Shown in pieces: positions 35,007 through 44,415 of a DNA stretch of 64,000 nucleotides (the first letter of the stretch is position 1; the number at the start of each line of letters is the position of its first letter). Under the pieces are notes generated by a model. The model had not been told where the DNA came from. It searched no databases and was given only the letters and a program-made list of their open reading frames with translations. This stretch comes from Alphaproteobacteria bacterium. Its GTDB lineage: Bacteria > Pseudomonadota > Alphaproteobacteria > Rickettsiales > SXRF01. A program made the position numbers and the translations under genes. The stretch is taken from contig JANYES010000011.1 of assembly GCA_025362975.1 (NCBI GenBank), positions 193,581 to 257,580 of the forward strand, given 5' to 3'.

Positions 35007-35906
35007 TCAGCCGGGGAAGATTTCGCCGTATTCGCCCAACATGCGCCATGCCTGTTTCAGCTCGCCGCTGCCCAATTTGCGCATGGCGACCATCAGGTAA
35101 TGCGCCTTGATCAGCAACGCGCTGCTGCCGATGCGCGCTGCCCGCTTCCAGCCGCGTCCAGCGGCAACGGTGGATAATAGCCGCAGGCAATCGGCCTCTT
35201 CGCGGAAGCGCGCGCCGCTGGCTTCCATGTCCCATGTATAATTGGAGGCGTGCAGGCGCGACGAGAAATAGGTTTTGCGCAACCCCACCAGCGTGTGGCC
35301 TGCGAGTATCAGCCTGCAATACAATTCAAGGTCCAGCACCTGCCCGAGAGTTTCGCTGAAACGTTCGCGGCCCAGCTTTTCCATCCGGTAGCAGACCGAC
35401 GAGCAGGGGATGATATCGCCGCGCATGAGGCATGCCAGCCCGTTCTCGCCTGCAAAAAACTGCACCGGTTTATTGCCCTGCGGCCAGAGGAAACGCTTGA
35501 CCCTGTTGTTGAGCCAAAAGCACGGCGCACCGTTTTCATCGGTCATCTGCGCTTCGCAGAAAATGCCGGTCGCCTGCGGCTGCGCGTCGGCCAGCGCGAG
35601 AATATTTTCCATATATCCTGGCAAGAGGCAATCGTCGTTATGCAGGATGACGGTCAACTCGGTTTTGCTTTCCGACAGGCATTTGTTCCAGTTGCCGCCG
35701 ATGCCCAGCCGCGACGGGTTTTTCACGTAGCGAATCCGCCCCCACACCTGCGCGCATTGCGCCGCTTCGCCGTCGCCGTCGTCGCAGATTACCAGCTCAT
35801 GCGGCAGCACGCCCTGTGCCAGCACGCTTTCAATCGCATCGCGCAGATACGCGATGCCGCGATAATGCGGAATCGCAACCGTGATGCGGGGCTCAGTATT
35901 TTTCAT
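35007..35906 (-). CDS. Family 2 glycosyltransferase
   Basis: 299-residue cytoplasmic GT-A enzyme. ITVAIPHYRGIAYLRDAIES opens the fold, ELVICDDGDG follows, and the DxD-like ELTVILHNDDCLLPGYMENI stretch is the nucleotide-sugar site. The pattern resembles rhamnosyl- or other surface-polysaccharide transferases. No membrane spans. Its start overlaps the end of the downstream-oriented polytopic GT gene by 14 bases. Acceptor unknown. Confidence 0.87.
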   Translation of the reverse strand: MKNTEPRITVAIPHYRGIAYLRDAIESVLAQGVLPHELVICDDGDGEAAQCAQVWGRIRYVKNPSRLGIGGNWNKCLSESKTELTVILHNDDCLLPGYMENILALADAQPQATGIFCEAQMTDENGAPCFWLNNRVKRFLWPQGNKPVQFFAGENGLACLMRGDIIPCSSVCYRMEKLGRERFSETLGQVLDLELYCRLILAGHTLVGLRKTYFSSRLHASNYTWDMEASGARFREEADCLRLLSTVAAGRGWKRAARIGSSALLIKAHYLMVAMRKLGSGELKQAWRMLGEYGEIFPG

Positions 35907-37863
35907 AAGGGGAGTGTTCCACGTCGCAGACGATTTCTTTCATCATTTTATTTTCGACGCGGTAATAATAACGGTCGGGGTAGCGCTCCATCATTTTCCA
36001 GTAATTATCGCCGGTGTCGCGCACGAAAATAATGCGGTCGGTATCTTGCGCTGGCTGCATGAAGACCGTGTATTCGAACGCTTTTTCCGGCCCAAGGAAA
36101 ACAAGCGATGGGTGTTGAGCGCGCCGCATGATGGCCCGCAAATACGGCAGGTTGCCCTGCCAGTAATTGTCGATATATTTCGCGTATAAATCTGCCACCT
36201 TGTGCGGCAACGCGCAGGCGCTTAGGACTATCAGCACACCGGCGCTGGCGCCGATATACTGCTCACGGGTGAAACCGTGGGCCTTGCGGATGAGTATCCC
36301 GGCCATTGCGGGCATGCGCCGAAACCACGCAGCGGTCCATAGGATATAAATCGGGGCGCTTTCGAATACATAGCGCGGCTCAAACACCGAGCCGTGCATA
36401 CCGTGAACGAACACAAGCCCGAGATACTGGCTGACAACGCAGCAGGTCAGCAACCCTGAATAAGGCGGCTGCTGGCGGGTGAGCAAGAGCAGCATCGCAA
36501 AGACCAGGGAGCTTGTCTGCCAGCCGAATATGCCAGTGTGCAGCTGGTTATACTGGGCCGTTGCGCGCGCAAAATCGTTATAAATATTTTCCCAAGCTGA
36601 CCAATGCGCAAACTTCATGATATACATCGAAAGCGAGGAATTATCGCTCACCTGGTAGGCAGTGATGAACGGGTCACCAGTCACGCGGTAGTTATAAGCG
36701 CACAGCATGGCGACGCTGCTTGCGAACAGCAGCGCCATCAACACGATGGGCTTGAAGCGCTCGCGCGGCGATTTATACAGCATGTACAGCGCGTGAAGCC
36801 CCATCGGGAGCGCAAACGGAACTGTCGCTTGCACGCGCGTCAGGAATGAATAGCCAACTAGCACCCCGGCAATCACCGCATATTTAGGTCGCCATGTTTT
36901 CAACAGGCGGATATACGACCACAGAAACAGGATCAGGCAGAAGCCGGTGGTAATGCTGTTCATGAATTCCGACGCCATCGCGACAATGAACGGTGACAAC
37001 ATCGTGAGCCCGGCCGCGATATAGCCAGTCTGCCGCCCGTCTATTTCGCGCCCGAGAATGAACACCGCCACCAACAGCAGCGCGCCCATGAACGGATTGA
37101 CTATCCACGGCACCTGCAGCAACTGGCCGATCGTCAATAGGAAAACATGCCCCGGGAACGAGGCACTGCAATATCCATTTTGGGTATAGGTATCGAACAC
37201 AGAAAAAAAATCCGGATTCGGGTCGGGCGGCATGCACAGATAACCGGAGGCCATCATCTTTGAATGCATGTACATCGTATGGGAATCGAGGACGTGCGGC
37301 AGGTGCCCGAACCATCGCTGTGAAAAAAACGCCGCCAGTAGCATGAAGCACAGCGCCATTATGCCAACCACCACGCGCGGCGGCAGCGCGTCGATCCGCA
37401 TCAATCCTCGCCCGAGAGAGGCGTAAAAGTCCCGCAATGGCTGTAAGAAAAGGAACGAAAACGAAAGTAGCATTGTCGCGAGCCCCACCATCGTTGTGCT
37501 CAGCAGACCATTCCCTTGGTGCGACGGTATTATCGATGGTACCAGAATTGGCGGTATCAGAGCAAACGAGAAAATATACACCAGCAGCACGAGCAGCGTG
37601 TAATGCAGCCGTTTGACCGACGCCATGCCGTCGATCCAGGTAAGGCAGAGCAGGTAAAAACTACCCAGCATGGTAAAGTAGGCTTGTTTGATATTTAGAA
37701 TCTGCCTTGGCTCGATCTTGCGCGACAGACCGTCGCTGTTGACATACGCCGTCTTAAACACACCCATGAAATCGAGCATGACGCTAAAAAAGATCAGCAT
37801 CAGGATTGCAGAAAATATTGGCCGCGCATATGCTATAAAATTGTTTTTGATAGCTTTATTCAT
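35893..37863 (-). CDS. Polytopic GT-C-like glycosyltransferase/membrane protein
   Basis: 656 residues if started at the ATG 37863 (MNKAIKNNFIAYARP). About a dozen membrane spans across the first 550 residues, with a periplasmic loop between spans (DSHTMYMHSKMMASGYLCMP) and a soluble C-terminal region. The topology and EFMNSITTGFCLILFLWSY and GSVFEPRYVFESAPIYIL stretches resemble lipid-linked-sugar GT-C enzymes (PMT/ArnT superfamily). A 15-residue extension to 37908 is possible but overlaps the divergent GT gene. Family by topology, not by signature. Confidence 0.72.
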   Translation of the reverse strand: MNKAIKNNFIAYARPIFSAILMLIFFSVMLDFMGVFKTAYVNSDGLSRKIEPRQILNIKQAYFTMLGSFYLLCLTWIDGMASVKRLHYTLLVLLVYIFSFALIPPILVPSIIPSHQGNGLLSTTMVGLATMLLSFSFLFLQPLRDFYASLGRGLMRIDALPPRVVVGIMALCFMLLAAFFSQRWFGHLPHVLDSHTMYMHSKMMASGYLCMPPDPNPDFFSVFDTYTQNGYCSASFPGHVFLLTIGQLLQVPWIVNPFMGALLLVAVFILGREIDGRQTGYIAAGLTMLSPFIVAMASEFMNSITTGFCLILFLWSYIRLLKTWRPKYAVIAGVLVGYSFLTRVQATVPFALPMGLHALYMLYKSPRERFKPIVLMALLFASSVAMLCAYNYRVTGDPFITAYQVSDNSSLSMYIMKFAHWSAWENIYNDFARATAQYNQLHTGIFGWQTSSLVFAMLLLLTRQQPPYSGLLTCCVVSQYLGLVFVHGMHGSVFEPRYVFESAPIYILWTAAWFRRMPAMAGILIRKAHGFTREQYIGASAGVLIVLSACALPHKVADLYAKYIDNYWQGNLPYLRAIMRRAQHPSLVFLGPEKAFEYTVFMQPAQDTDRIIFVRDTGDNYWKMMERYPDRYYYRVENKMMKEIVCDVEHSPYEKY

Positions 37864-37913
37864 TATAGTAATATCAACCCTACAGAATGTGCGCCTGCGT
37901 GAAGTCAAATCCC

Positions 37914-38609
37914 ATGCCAGATAAGATCCTCATTATCATCCCATGTTACAATGAAGCAAGCGCGTTAATCAACCTATTGGATGAGCTGAAAACGATTGGG
38001 CATGATGTGCTCGTCATCGACGACGGCTCAACGGATAGCACGTTCCGCATCGCCTCCGAACGCTGCATGTGCATCCGCCATGAAAAAAACAAGGGCCTTG
38101 GGCAAACCATCCTCACCGGCGTCGGCTATGCGCGCGACAATGGTTATACGCTGTGCATGCGCATCGATGGCGACGGGCAACACCATCCCAGTGAAATCAC
38201 CAAGCTGATCGACAGTTACCGCGAGTCGCCCGCCAACATTATCATCGGCAGCCGCTACTTATCCCAAAATAACTACCGCACCACCCTCCCCCGCCGCGCC
38301 GCGGCGTGGTCGATTGCCGCCCTGCTCGCCGCGCTTTACGGTAAAAAATACCTGCACGACCCAATCAGCGGCATGCGCCTGATGGACGCCAAAGCGATTG
38401 CATTTTTCAGCACGCATTATTCCGCCGCTTTTCCAGAAGCGGTCGAAATCGCGCAAGGCTATAAGCACGGGTTTTCTATCCGCGAGATGTCGGTAAAAGT
38501 CGGCATGCGCGAAAGCGGCAAAAGCAGCCTGTACGGCCTGTACGCGCTGGTTATTTTTGTACAGATGATGGCGGCGATTGTGGCGTTGCGTTTCAGCAAG
38601 CCCGACTGA
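37914..38609 (+). CDS. Family 2 glycosyltransferase (dolichol-phosphate-mannose-synthase-like)
   Basis: 231 residues. KILIIIPCYNEASALINLLD, VIDDGSTDST, KNKGLGQTILTGVGYARDNG and MRIDGDGQHHPSEI are the DPM1-type GT2 motifs. There is no C-terminal membrane pair; one weak hydrophobic end (VIFVQMMAAIVALRF). Likely charges a polyprenyl phosphate for the neighbouring GT-C enzyme. I start at the ATG at 37914; an in-frame ATG at 37887 adds nine residues. Divergent from the GT-C gene with only about 50 bases between. Confidence 0.88.
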   Translation: MPDKILIIIPCYNEASALINLLDELKTIGHDVLVIDDGSTDSTFRIASERCMCIRHEKNKGLGQTILTGVGYARDNGYTLCMRIDGDGQHHPSEITKLIDSYRESPANIIIGSRYLSQNNYRTTLPRRAAAWSIAALLAALYGKKYLHDPISGMRLMDAKAIAFFSTHYSAAFPEAVEIAQGYKHGFSIREMSVKVGMRESGKSSLYGLYALVIFVQMMAAIVALRFSKPD

Positions 38610-38612
38610 ATT

Positions 38613-39839
38613 TCAGCCGCGAAGATCGTAATCCGGGTGGATGGTGCCGGGGTTCATGTGGGTGAACAGGCCGGTTTTGGTGCCGGAGAGCGTGCGGATC
38701 ATCTGGGTTTTGAGAAATGGCAGTTTGCACATCATGCCCAAGCACCTATCGCGCAGCCACGGCCGGAAGCGGCTGTCAGACTGGAAAAACGGCGTGAGCC
38801 AATGGCTGGCCTTCTGGTAAAACCGCACATGCGATTTGCGCCGGCGCGCATATTCTTCCAGCGCCGCGTTGACGTCGCTCGTGTCCGCGAGGCATTCGTC
38901 CAGCGTCAGTGCGTCTAGCAAACCCAGATTCGCCCCCTGCCCCAGCTGCGGGCTGGTGGCGTGCGCCGCATCGCCGATGAACACCAGCCGGTTGGCATGC
39001 ACGCGCCGCAAATGCACATCGCCGTATGTGGCATAATTCAACTCATCGACCGACTGGAACTGCTGCACCAGCGGCTCCACCTCCGGCCACAACGATACCA
39101 CATACGCCTTCCAAGCCTCGATCCCGCGCGCGCGCCACTGCTCATGCTCTTGCGCCCGCAGGCTCCAGAAAAAAGCCACGCTCTCGCAGGTATCGCCGTT
39201 CAACCGCCCCATCGGCATCACCCCGATCATGTGGTGGGCCTTCTGGTAGCGCTGCATCAGCCAATCTTTGAACGCGCTTTGCGTATCTCTGCACACGCCC
39301 CATACCGCCGCGTACGGATAGGGTTTATCCTTCCTCACCCACGCGAATTTTGAACGCAGCACCGAGCGCGCGCCTTGCGCATTGACCACCAGCTCAAACG
39401 GGCCGAAGCTGCGCTCACCGGCCACTATCAGCGGTAGCCCGTCATCATTGTAGCGTACATCGTCGATACTGGCGGCATTGACCACCGGCACCTGCTCAGC
39501 GAGCACTTTTTCATACAGCAGCAAAAATAGCGTATTGCGGTGAATCCCAAGCCCGAACATCCGCCGCGACAGCATGGCGTAGCCAATCCTGAAAATAATC
39601 CTGCCCGTACCCACCACGCGTCCGTCGATGCCTTCAATCCGGCTGGACATGGCAATCGCCTGCTTATCCAAACCCAGACGCGCCAGCACCGCCAACCCCG
39701 TGGGCTGCAGCATTAACCCCGCGCCGAGCGGGCGCGGTGAATCGAATTTTTCATACAGGGTGACATCGTGCCCGCTTCTCTTCAGAAAAGCAGCCGCAGC
39801 CAAACCGGCGGTTCCGGCACCGATGACGGCAATTTTCAT
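38613..39839 (-). CDS. FAD-dependent monooxygenase (PHBH fold)
   Basis: 408 residues. MKIAVIGAGTAGLAAAAFLK is the FAD loop, VVNAQGARSVLRSKF the DG-like motif and FIGDAAHATSPQLGQGANLG the GD motif. Closest in pattern to aromatic-ring hydroxylases and UbiH relatives, but lacking the UbiH HPIAGQG form, so a different substrate is likely. Convergent with the glycosyltransferase gene, three bases apart; no partner gene suggests the pathway. Confidence 0.87.
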   Translation of the reverse strand: MKIAVIGAGTAGLAAAAFLKRSGHDVTLYEKFDSPRPLGAGLMLQPTGLAVLARLGLDKQAIAMSSRIEGIDGRVVGTGRIIFRIGYAMLSRRMFGLGIHRNTLFLLLYEKVLAEQVPVVNAASIDDVRYNDDGLPLIVAGERSFGPFELVVNAQGARSVLRSKFAWVRKDKPYPYAAVWGVCRDTQSAFKDWLMQRYQKAHHMIGVMPMGRLNGDTCESVAFFWSLRAQEHEQWRARGIEAWKAYVVSLWPEVEPLVQQFQSVDELNYATYGDVHLRRVHANRLVFIGDAAHATSPQLGQGANLGLLDALTLDECLADTSDVNAALEEYARRRKSHVRFYQKASHWLTPFFQSDSRFRPWLRDRCLGMMCKLPFLKTQMIRTLSGTKTGLFTHMNPGTIHPDYDLRG

Positions 39840-40047
39840 GTGGGTTCCATGAGCATATAGCGCGCTATCATACCCGTCGCATTACGCTTGTCGATATATT
39901 ATGCAATGCTTGCCGCTGCCTAACCACATTAATAGTGAAATGAAAATGCCTGCCACAAAATGCAGCCCGTGTGCCTTCTACTCATATTTTATCTGGCACC
40001 TCCTATTTGGTTTCGGCTTGGGAAAGCTGGAAGCTGCGCAGCGTCCA

Positions 40048-41370
40048 TTACCGCCAGTCCATTATCGAGCTGTTCAGCCCCGCCTGCAGCGATTGGCGCA
40101 CTTGAATGATAAACAGTATCTTCGGATTATTGGCATGATGGCGTTCAAACCATAGCAGTGCCGGAATCGCCTCTACGCCTGTTTCACGGATTAAATAACT
40201 AATATCGAGGGCGGAGCTGCTGCCTGCGCCTAATCCCGTGACTTCGGTGCAATGCTTCACATTGTAATCCGCGATCATGCCGCCGAAATTAATAAAGCAG
40301 CACAGGTAGAGCGTGACATAGAGCGCAATGCCGTTGGTGTTTATCAGCCAGATATTGGTTTTGCGCAAATGTATGCGCGCCATGATCAGGATCAGGCCAA
40401 GCGCCACCAGCGCCATCCAGATCAACGCTTCCACGCGCAGCCATGTAAACGAATATTCCGCGATATAGCCTATCAACCTGACGATGGATGACAGTACCAT
40501 AAAGACGTTTTGTCCCACCCATGCATAAGCCAATGCGCGGATGACAGGCAGGCGCTCGGTCGTGCTGCCCGGCTTCAATGCAATCAGCACGAATGCCACT
40601 GCCAGCAGCACCGTGGCGATCAGTGGATATACGCCTTGATGGGCATACTGTGCATTGGTCATGCCCTGGGGCAACGCCGCGCCGCTCCATAAAAACGCCA
40701 CATCCAGCGCGTTCTGAATCAGGAATAATCCGTTGAACAGGATGAGCGAGGTCAGGATGGACCACTCATTGAAAAGCAATGCCGTCAGCCCAAATTCAGG
40801 CTGGGGAATGTAGCCGCGCTGAATCTTGCGTTTAACAGCCTTCATCTTAGGCCTGATGACCGCCCAGCAGCCAGATGCCACGACCAGCCAGAACAACAAT
40901 CGCTTAACCGAAATATAGTCTTTCGGCGCTTCCCAGTTGATGGCGTCGATCCAACCGGTAATGATGGGGTTGGCCTGGGCAAACAACCCGATGAAAATGG
41001 CGGACAGGCTCACGGGAAGCAGCCAGTTTTTCAGCAACAGGCGCTTGTTCCCAGCACGGCCCTGCCGATGTCTGGCTACATGAAGCATAGCGATTTTGTC
41101 ACGGTACAGGCAAAACCAGCCACCAAAGCTATAACGCAGGACGCTTGCCGCCAGCGTTCGCGCATCATTGATCTGCGCCTGTTTCGGCAACAGCGTGTAC
41201 GCGATCATCGTGAAGTAATACATCCCCAATGCCAGCCCGCTATCGTTCACCATGAGCGCGAAGGTCAGCCCCATGATGGCATACGCGCCCAGCGTACCGT
41301 AGCGCTGCTTGAAAGCAGCGTCATTGTGGGTTAGTACGCCAACTAATAATAAAAAACCGAAAAGCCCCAA
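40048..41370 (-). CDS. Polytopic membrane protein (DUF4153/DUF4173-like), 5' end disrupted
   Basis: 440 residues from a TTG at 41370, with about ten spans and an interspersed basic loop (RHRQGRAGNKRLLLKN). General layout resembles DUF4153/DUF4173 membrane proteins of unknown function. The frame is open upstream to about 41411 and reads DFLFYGHQFGWTLGLFGFLL, still membrane-like, but has no start codon. An ATG with a perfect GGAGG site lies at 41438 in another frame (MQFEDITKR then stop). A one-base change would join the two, so the gene is probably frameshifted near 41411. Confidence 0.65.
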   Translation of the reverse strand: MGLFGFLLLVGVLTHNDAAFKQRYGTLGAYAIMGLTFALMVNDSGLALGMYYFTMIAYTLLPKQAQINDARTLAASVLRYSFGGWFCLYRDKIAMLHVARHRQGRAGNKRLLLKNWLLPVSLSAIFIGLFAQANPIITGWIDAINWEAPKDYISVKRLLFWLVVASGCWAVIRPKMKAVKRKIQRGYIPQPEFGLTALLFNEWSILTSLILFNGLFLIQNALDVAFLWSGAALPQGMTNAQYAHQGVYPLIATVLLAVAFVLIALKPGSTTERLPVIRALAYAWVGQNVFMVLSSIVRLIGYIAEYSFTWLRVEALIWMALVALGLILIMARIHLRKTNIWLINTNGIALYVTLYLCCFINFGGMIADYNVKHCTEVTGLGAGSSSALDISYLIRETGVEAIPALLWFERHHANNPKILFIIQVRQSLQAGLNSSIMDWR

Positions 41371-41600
41371 GGTCCAGCCGAATTGGTGCCCGTAAAAAAG
41401 AAAATCGGCTATCGTTTAGTGATGTCTTCGAATTGCATGATCGCCTCCATAATTGCTATGAAGACAGCATGGCAGGCGCTTATGGCGCGGTGATGACGAA
41501 GTTGTGGAATAACGGAAGCATTTTTGTGCAGGAATTGTGCAGAAGGTAATTTTTAACGGCCCAGCCCGTGCCAGTTAAAATCCCTGATATCTAATAGTAA

Positions 41601-41677
41601 TGGTGGGCGGTATTGGGCTCGAACCAACGACCTCCACGATGTCAACGTGGCGCTCTAACCAACTGAGCTAACCGCCC
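41601..41677 (-). tRNA. tRNA-Val(GAC)
   Basis: A complete cloverleaf read on the minus strand: acceptor GGGCGGT/ACCGCCC, D-arm GCTC/GAGC, anticodon stem CCACG/CGTGG with loop TTGACAT (anticodon GAC), T-arm GTTGG/CCAAT with TTCGAGC loop, discriminator A and an encoded CCA. 77 bases. Confidence 0.96.
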
Positions 41678-41718
41678 CCATATAAAACTCCAACGCTGAT
41701 TTCTCAAGCGCCGTGGGG

Positions 41719-41744
41719 CTGGCCAACTGAGCTAACCGTCCCCA
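41719..41744 (-). pseudogene. tRNA 5'-half remnant
   Basis: A 16-base block, CCAACTGAGCTAACCG on the plus strand (41723-41738), is identical to the acceptor/D-arm part of the tRNA-Val 65 bases away and has the same orientation. The rest of a tRNA is missing. It looks like a leftover of a tRNA duplication or of an old integration event at this tRNA. Confidence 0.7.
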
Positions 41745-41807
41745 AAAACGGGGCCATTACTACCAGCAAACGGGGGATAGGCGCAAGAAGATTCCGCAAG
41801 AGACTGC

Positions 41808-42224
41808 TTAAACGGCTTCCTGCAAGGATGGGTGCGGGTTATAGCGGCTAACTATCGCCAGTTCGTTGGTGATGCGGCGGTCGAGGTCGCGCGGAATCGG
41901 ATGTTCGGCGCTTAAGTCCAGTTTGAGCAACTGGGCAGCGGTTTCGAACAGTCTGGCAGCCGACGGGACAGCGGCGGATTCATGCACGAGCTTGAGCGCC
42001 CATGCCAGCTCGTCGCGGCGGATAGATTGCAGCGAGTCGGGGTATTTAATGCTGGAAATGAGCGCGCGAGCTTCGCGCAGCTCCGCAAAGGCGCGCGGTG
42101 AGACCTGACGTACGCTATGCGGCATATGGCTGATCTTTCTAGTTAAAAGATCAGCATCAGCACCCAGTGCTTTATAGATGCTGGCCAGTTCTTTTGGCTG
42201 AATGAGGATTTCAGTATATTCCAT
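41808..42224 (-). CDS. Hypothetical protein
   Basis: 138 residues, mainly helical: MEYTEILIQPKELASIYKAL ... LAIVSRYNPHPSLQEAV. No signal, span or catalytic motif. It stands alone between the two tRNA genes, on the chromosome side of the integrated island. No family recognised; could be a small regulator, but nothing shows DNA binding. Confidence 0.65.
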   Translation of the reverse strand: MEYTEILIQPKELASIYKALGADADLLTRKISHMPHSVRQVSPRAFAELREARALISSIKYPDSLQSIRRDELAWALKLVHESAAVPSAARLFETAAQLLKLDLSAEHPIPRDLDRRITNELAIVSRYNPHPSLQEAV

Positions 42225-42513
42225 AGCACCCCCCGATGTAAGTCAATTAACTACATAACAGTTCGCTTGTAGCATACTCGTTACTATAAATCTAGTGCAG
42301 GCGTGCAACTTAACGGAGTTATTCACATGATATACACAGTTTTGTCCCAAGCTCGAAGAATGGCATGTGTGCCTTACAAACGTTAACACAGTGCTAAAAG
42401 ATTGAAGATACTGGCATATGTGGCGTGAATCCGAAAATTCAGTTAGGTTTTCACTTTAAAAACAAGTTGCTTGGTCCCATAAAACAAAGATGATAGAACA
42501 CGCGTCTACTTGC
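42225..42513. other. A/T-rich region before tRNA-Arg
   Basis: About 290 bases without a gene. Presumably carries the promoters of the tRNA-Arg (rightward) and of the hypothetical gene at 41808-42224 (leftward). Nothing else was recognised. Confidence 0.4.
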
Positions 42514-42590
42514 GTGCCCATAGCTCAGCTGGATAGAGCAACAGCCTTCTAAGCTGTAGGTCACAGGTTCGACTCCTGTTGGGCACGCCA
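42514..42590 (+). tRNA. tRNA-Arg(TCT), island attachment site
   Basis: Complete cloverleaf: acceptor GTGCCCA/TGGGCAC, D-arm GCTC/GAGC, anticodon stem ACAGC/GCTGT with loop CTTCTAA (anticodon TCT), T-arm ACAGG/CCTGT, discriminator G and encoded CCA. The 3' half lies under the stop codon of the convergent serine recombinase. Bases 42584-42595 (CACGCCAATTTT, continuing C) recur at the direct repeat at 50.93 kb, making this the likely attB/attL of the island. Confidence 0.96.
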
Positions 42591-44060
42591 ATTTTCACTT
42601 TGGGGTAATTTAGCCAGTACGTCGAATGGCTTTTTCAAAGAATAACAGAGAGTTGCGCCCTGCATTTCCAAGTTCGCAAATATCAAGGTCAGCAGTTTGC
42701 GCTTCTGCTCGATATTGGCGCGGGTAAAACATTCGGCAGCCTTCGATGTCAGGCCAACCAAGACTGACAGCGTGTAATTGAAGGTTTCGTCTGCTTTCGT
42801 ATGCGCGGCAAGGCGCTGTTCGACTTCCTTCTGCCTGTTCCTGAGTTCGTACACTTTTGTGTCGTATATGCTCTGTGTAATACTCTGCTCGATTAGCAGA
42901 TCAACGAGCCTGTCCAGCTTGCCCTTAATAGCTTTAAACTCGTTTTGCAGGGCAACAGTTTCTTTTTCCCGATACTCGATTTTTGAGTCATGGGATTTTT
43001 TCAATTGTTCCCTGATTTCCATGACAAGCGGTTCAGGGATACGGATAGCCTTGAACACCTCCATAACCTGCTCTAAGGCCACTTCCTCGCGGATTGGCAT
43101 ACATTGGCAGTCTGGCTTGCGGTGCGTAGGACGTAAATAGATATAACGCTCTTTCTTGATGTAGCTGGTATAGCCGCAGCCGCAATCCTTACAGCGGAGC
43201 AGCCCACGGAACAGAAATGGCCTATCGGCGTACTTGAACGGCTTTTTATTAGCGTTCAGGCGCACCTGCTGGCACTTGGCAAAGGTTTCTTCGTCAATCA
43301 GGCAGGGGTAACGGTGCGGGTGCAGTTGCCCTTTAATGGTCATCACGCCGATGTAGAACTGGTCTTGCAGGATTTTATGGATATGGGAGCGCACAAGGTG
43401 CTTGCCGCTTCTGCTACGCAAATCCCAGCGTTTTGCCAAGCCAACCATATCGCGCAGGGTATGCGTACCTGTGGCATATTCCTGAAACAGGCGCTTTACC
43501 AAGAAACAGCGCGTTTCATCCAGAATCACGTCGGTATCTAGCCGCTGATTCTTTGGGACGTTCAAATACCCTATGGGGGCTTGCGCGATGTACTCGCCTT
43601 TTTTGATTTTATAGTCAATGCTACGCTTTACATTGTCTTTCAGTGAATCAACATATGCCTGAGCCATCATAATCTGGAAATTCCAAAACAGCTTATCCGT
43701 TGAAGTGGAATCCTTATGCACTATGCCGCCAGTACGGGCAAAATGCAGTTCTATGATGTCCTGATTAATCAAGTCATTCAAAACCGGCTGTTCTGTAAAA
43801 TTGCGCATCAGGCGGTCAACCGCATCCACAATGATTGCAAGCCGCTGGTGGGTTTTGCCGTGAATATCCTTGGCATAGGCCAACATATCCTTGAATTGCT
43901 TACGGTCGCCAACGGTTGAACTTTCGGTTATCTCAAACACTTTCAGCACGTCCAGTTTTTTGCTCTGGCAATACGCCTTTAGCTTTTCCGTCTGTGCGGC
44001 AATCGAATAGCCTTCCTCTTGGTCTTTGCTCGATACGCGGGATAGGATGATGGCCTTCAC
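42561..44060 (-). CDS. Large serine recombinase (site-specific integrase)
   Basis: Integrase of about 499 residues. The resolvase domain starts AIILSRVSSKDQEEGYSIAA with the nucleophile Ser; then a recombinase domain (EYIAQAPIGYLNVPKNQRLD), a zinc ribbon (CKDCGCGYTSYIKKE plus a second Cys pair near RKPDCQC) and a C-terminal coiled coil. Start: GTG at 44060 with AAGGGG just upstream, one base after the antitoxin stop. The last residues, RAQQESNL, are encoded by the complement of the tRNA-Arg 3' end. It most likely drove insertion at this tRNA. Confidence 0.9.
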   Translation of the reverse strand: MKAIILSRVSSKDQEEGYSIAAQTEKLKAYCQSKKLDVLKVFEITESSTVGDRKQFKDMLAYAKDIHGKTHQRLAIIVDAVDRLMRNFTEQPVLNDLINQDIIELHFARTGGIVHKDSTSTDKLFWNFQIMMAQAYVDSLKDNVKRSIDYKIKKGEYIAQAPIGYLNVPKNQRLDTDVILDETRCFLVKRLFQEYATGTHTLRDMVGLAKRWDLRSRSGKHLVRSHIHKILQDQFYIGVMTIKGQLHPHRYPCLIDEETFAKCQQVRLNANKKPFKYADRPFLFRGLLRCKDCGCGYTSYIKKERYIYLRPTHRKPDCQCMPIREEVALEQVMEVFKAIRIPEPLVMEIREQLKKSHDSKIEYREKETVALQNEFKAIKGKLDRLVDLLIEQSITQSIYDTKVYELRNRQKEVEQRLAAHTKADETFNYTLSVLVGLTSKAAECFTRANIEQKRKLLTLIFANLEMQGATLCYSLKKPFDVLAKLPQSENWRAQQESNL

Positions 44061-44061
44061 G

Positions 44062-44361
44062 TTATGCCCCTTTTCGTTTAAATATCGTGATTTTATCAAG
44101 TTGCTTGGCAATGGAGCGTTTGGCTTCCAGCAGGTCATAGGCTATTTGCAGGCGCAGGAAAAAGCCATCCGATAAGCCAAAGAATTTGCACAGGCGCAAA
44201 TCCGTGTCTGCCGTAACACTGCGCTTGCCGGTAATAATAAGGTGAATCCGGTTGCGCGGGATGCCCAGCGCATCGGCTAGCGCATTCTGGCTAATACCAA
44301 TTTCATCCAGTAATTCGTGCTTCAGGATGTCGCCCGGATGTGGATTATTAAGTTTTGTCAT
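44062..44361 (-). CDS. HigA-family antitoxin/HTH protein without adjacent toxin
   Basis: 99 residues with the XRE-type helix-turn-helix GISQNALADALGIPRNRIHL and LCKFFGLSDGFFLRLQIAYD, the HigA/VapI signature. No HigB-like toxin gene lies upstream; the neighbours are RhuM and the recombinase, so it may regulate the recombinase with which it is nearly overlapping (stop TAA, one base, GTG). Typical orphan antitoxin or element regulator. Confidence 0.85.
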   Translation of the reverse strand: MTKLNNPHPGDILKHELLDEIGISQNALADALGIPRNRIHLIITGKRSVTADTDLRLCKFFGLSDGFFLRLQIAYDLLEAKRSIAKQLDKITIFKRKGA

Positions 44362-44415
44362 AAGCGGACTATAGCATGGTACGTTTGGCGTATCAATCGT
44401 GTTTATAATATGCCC

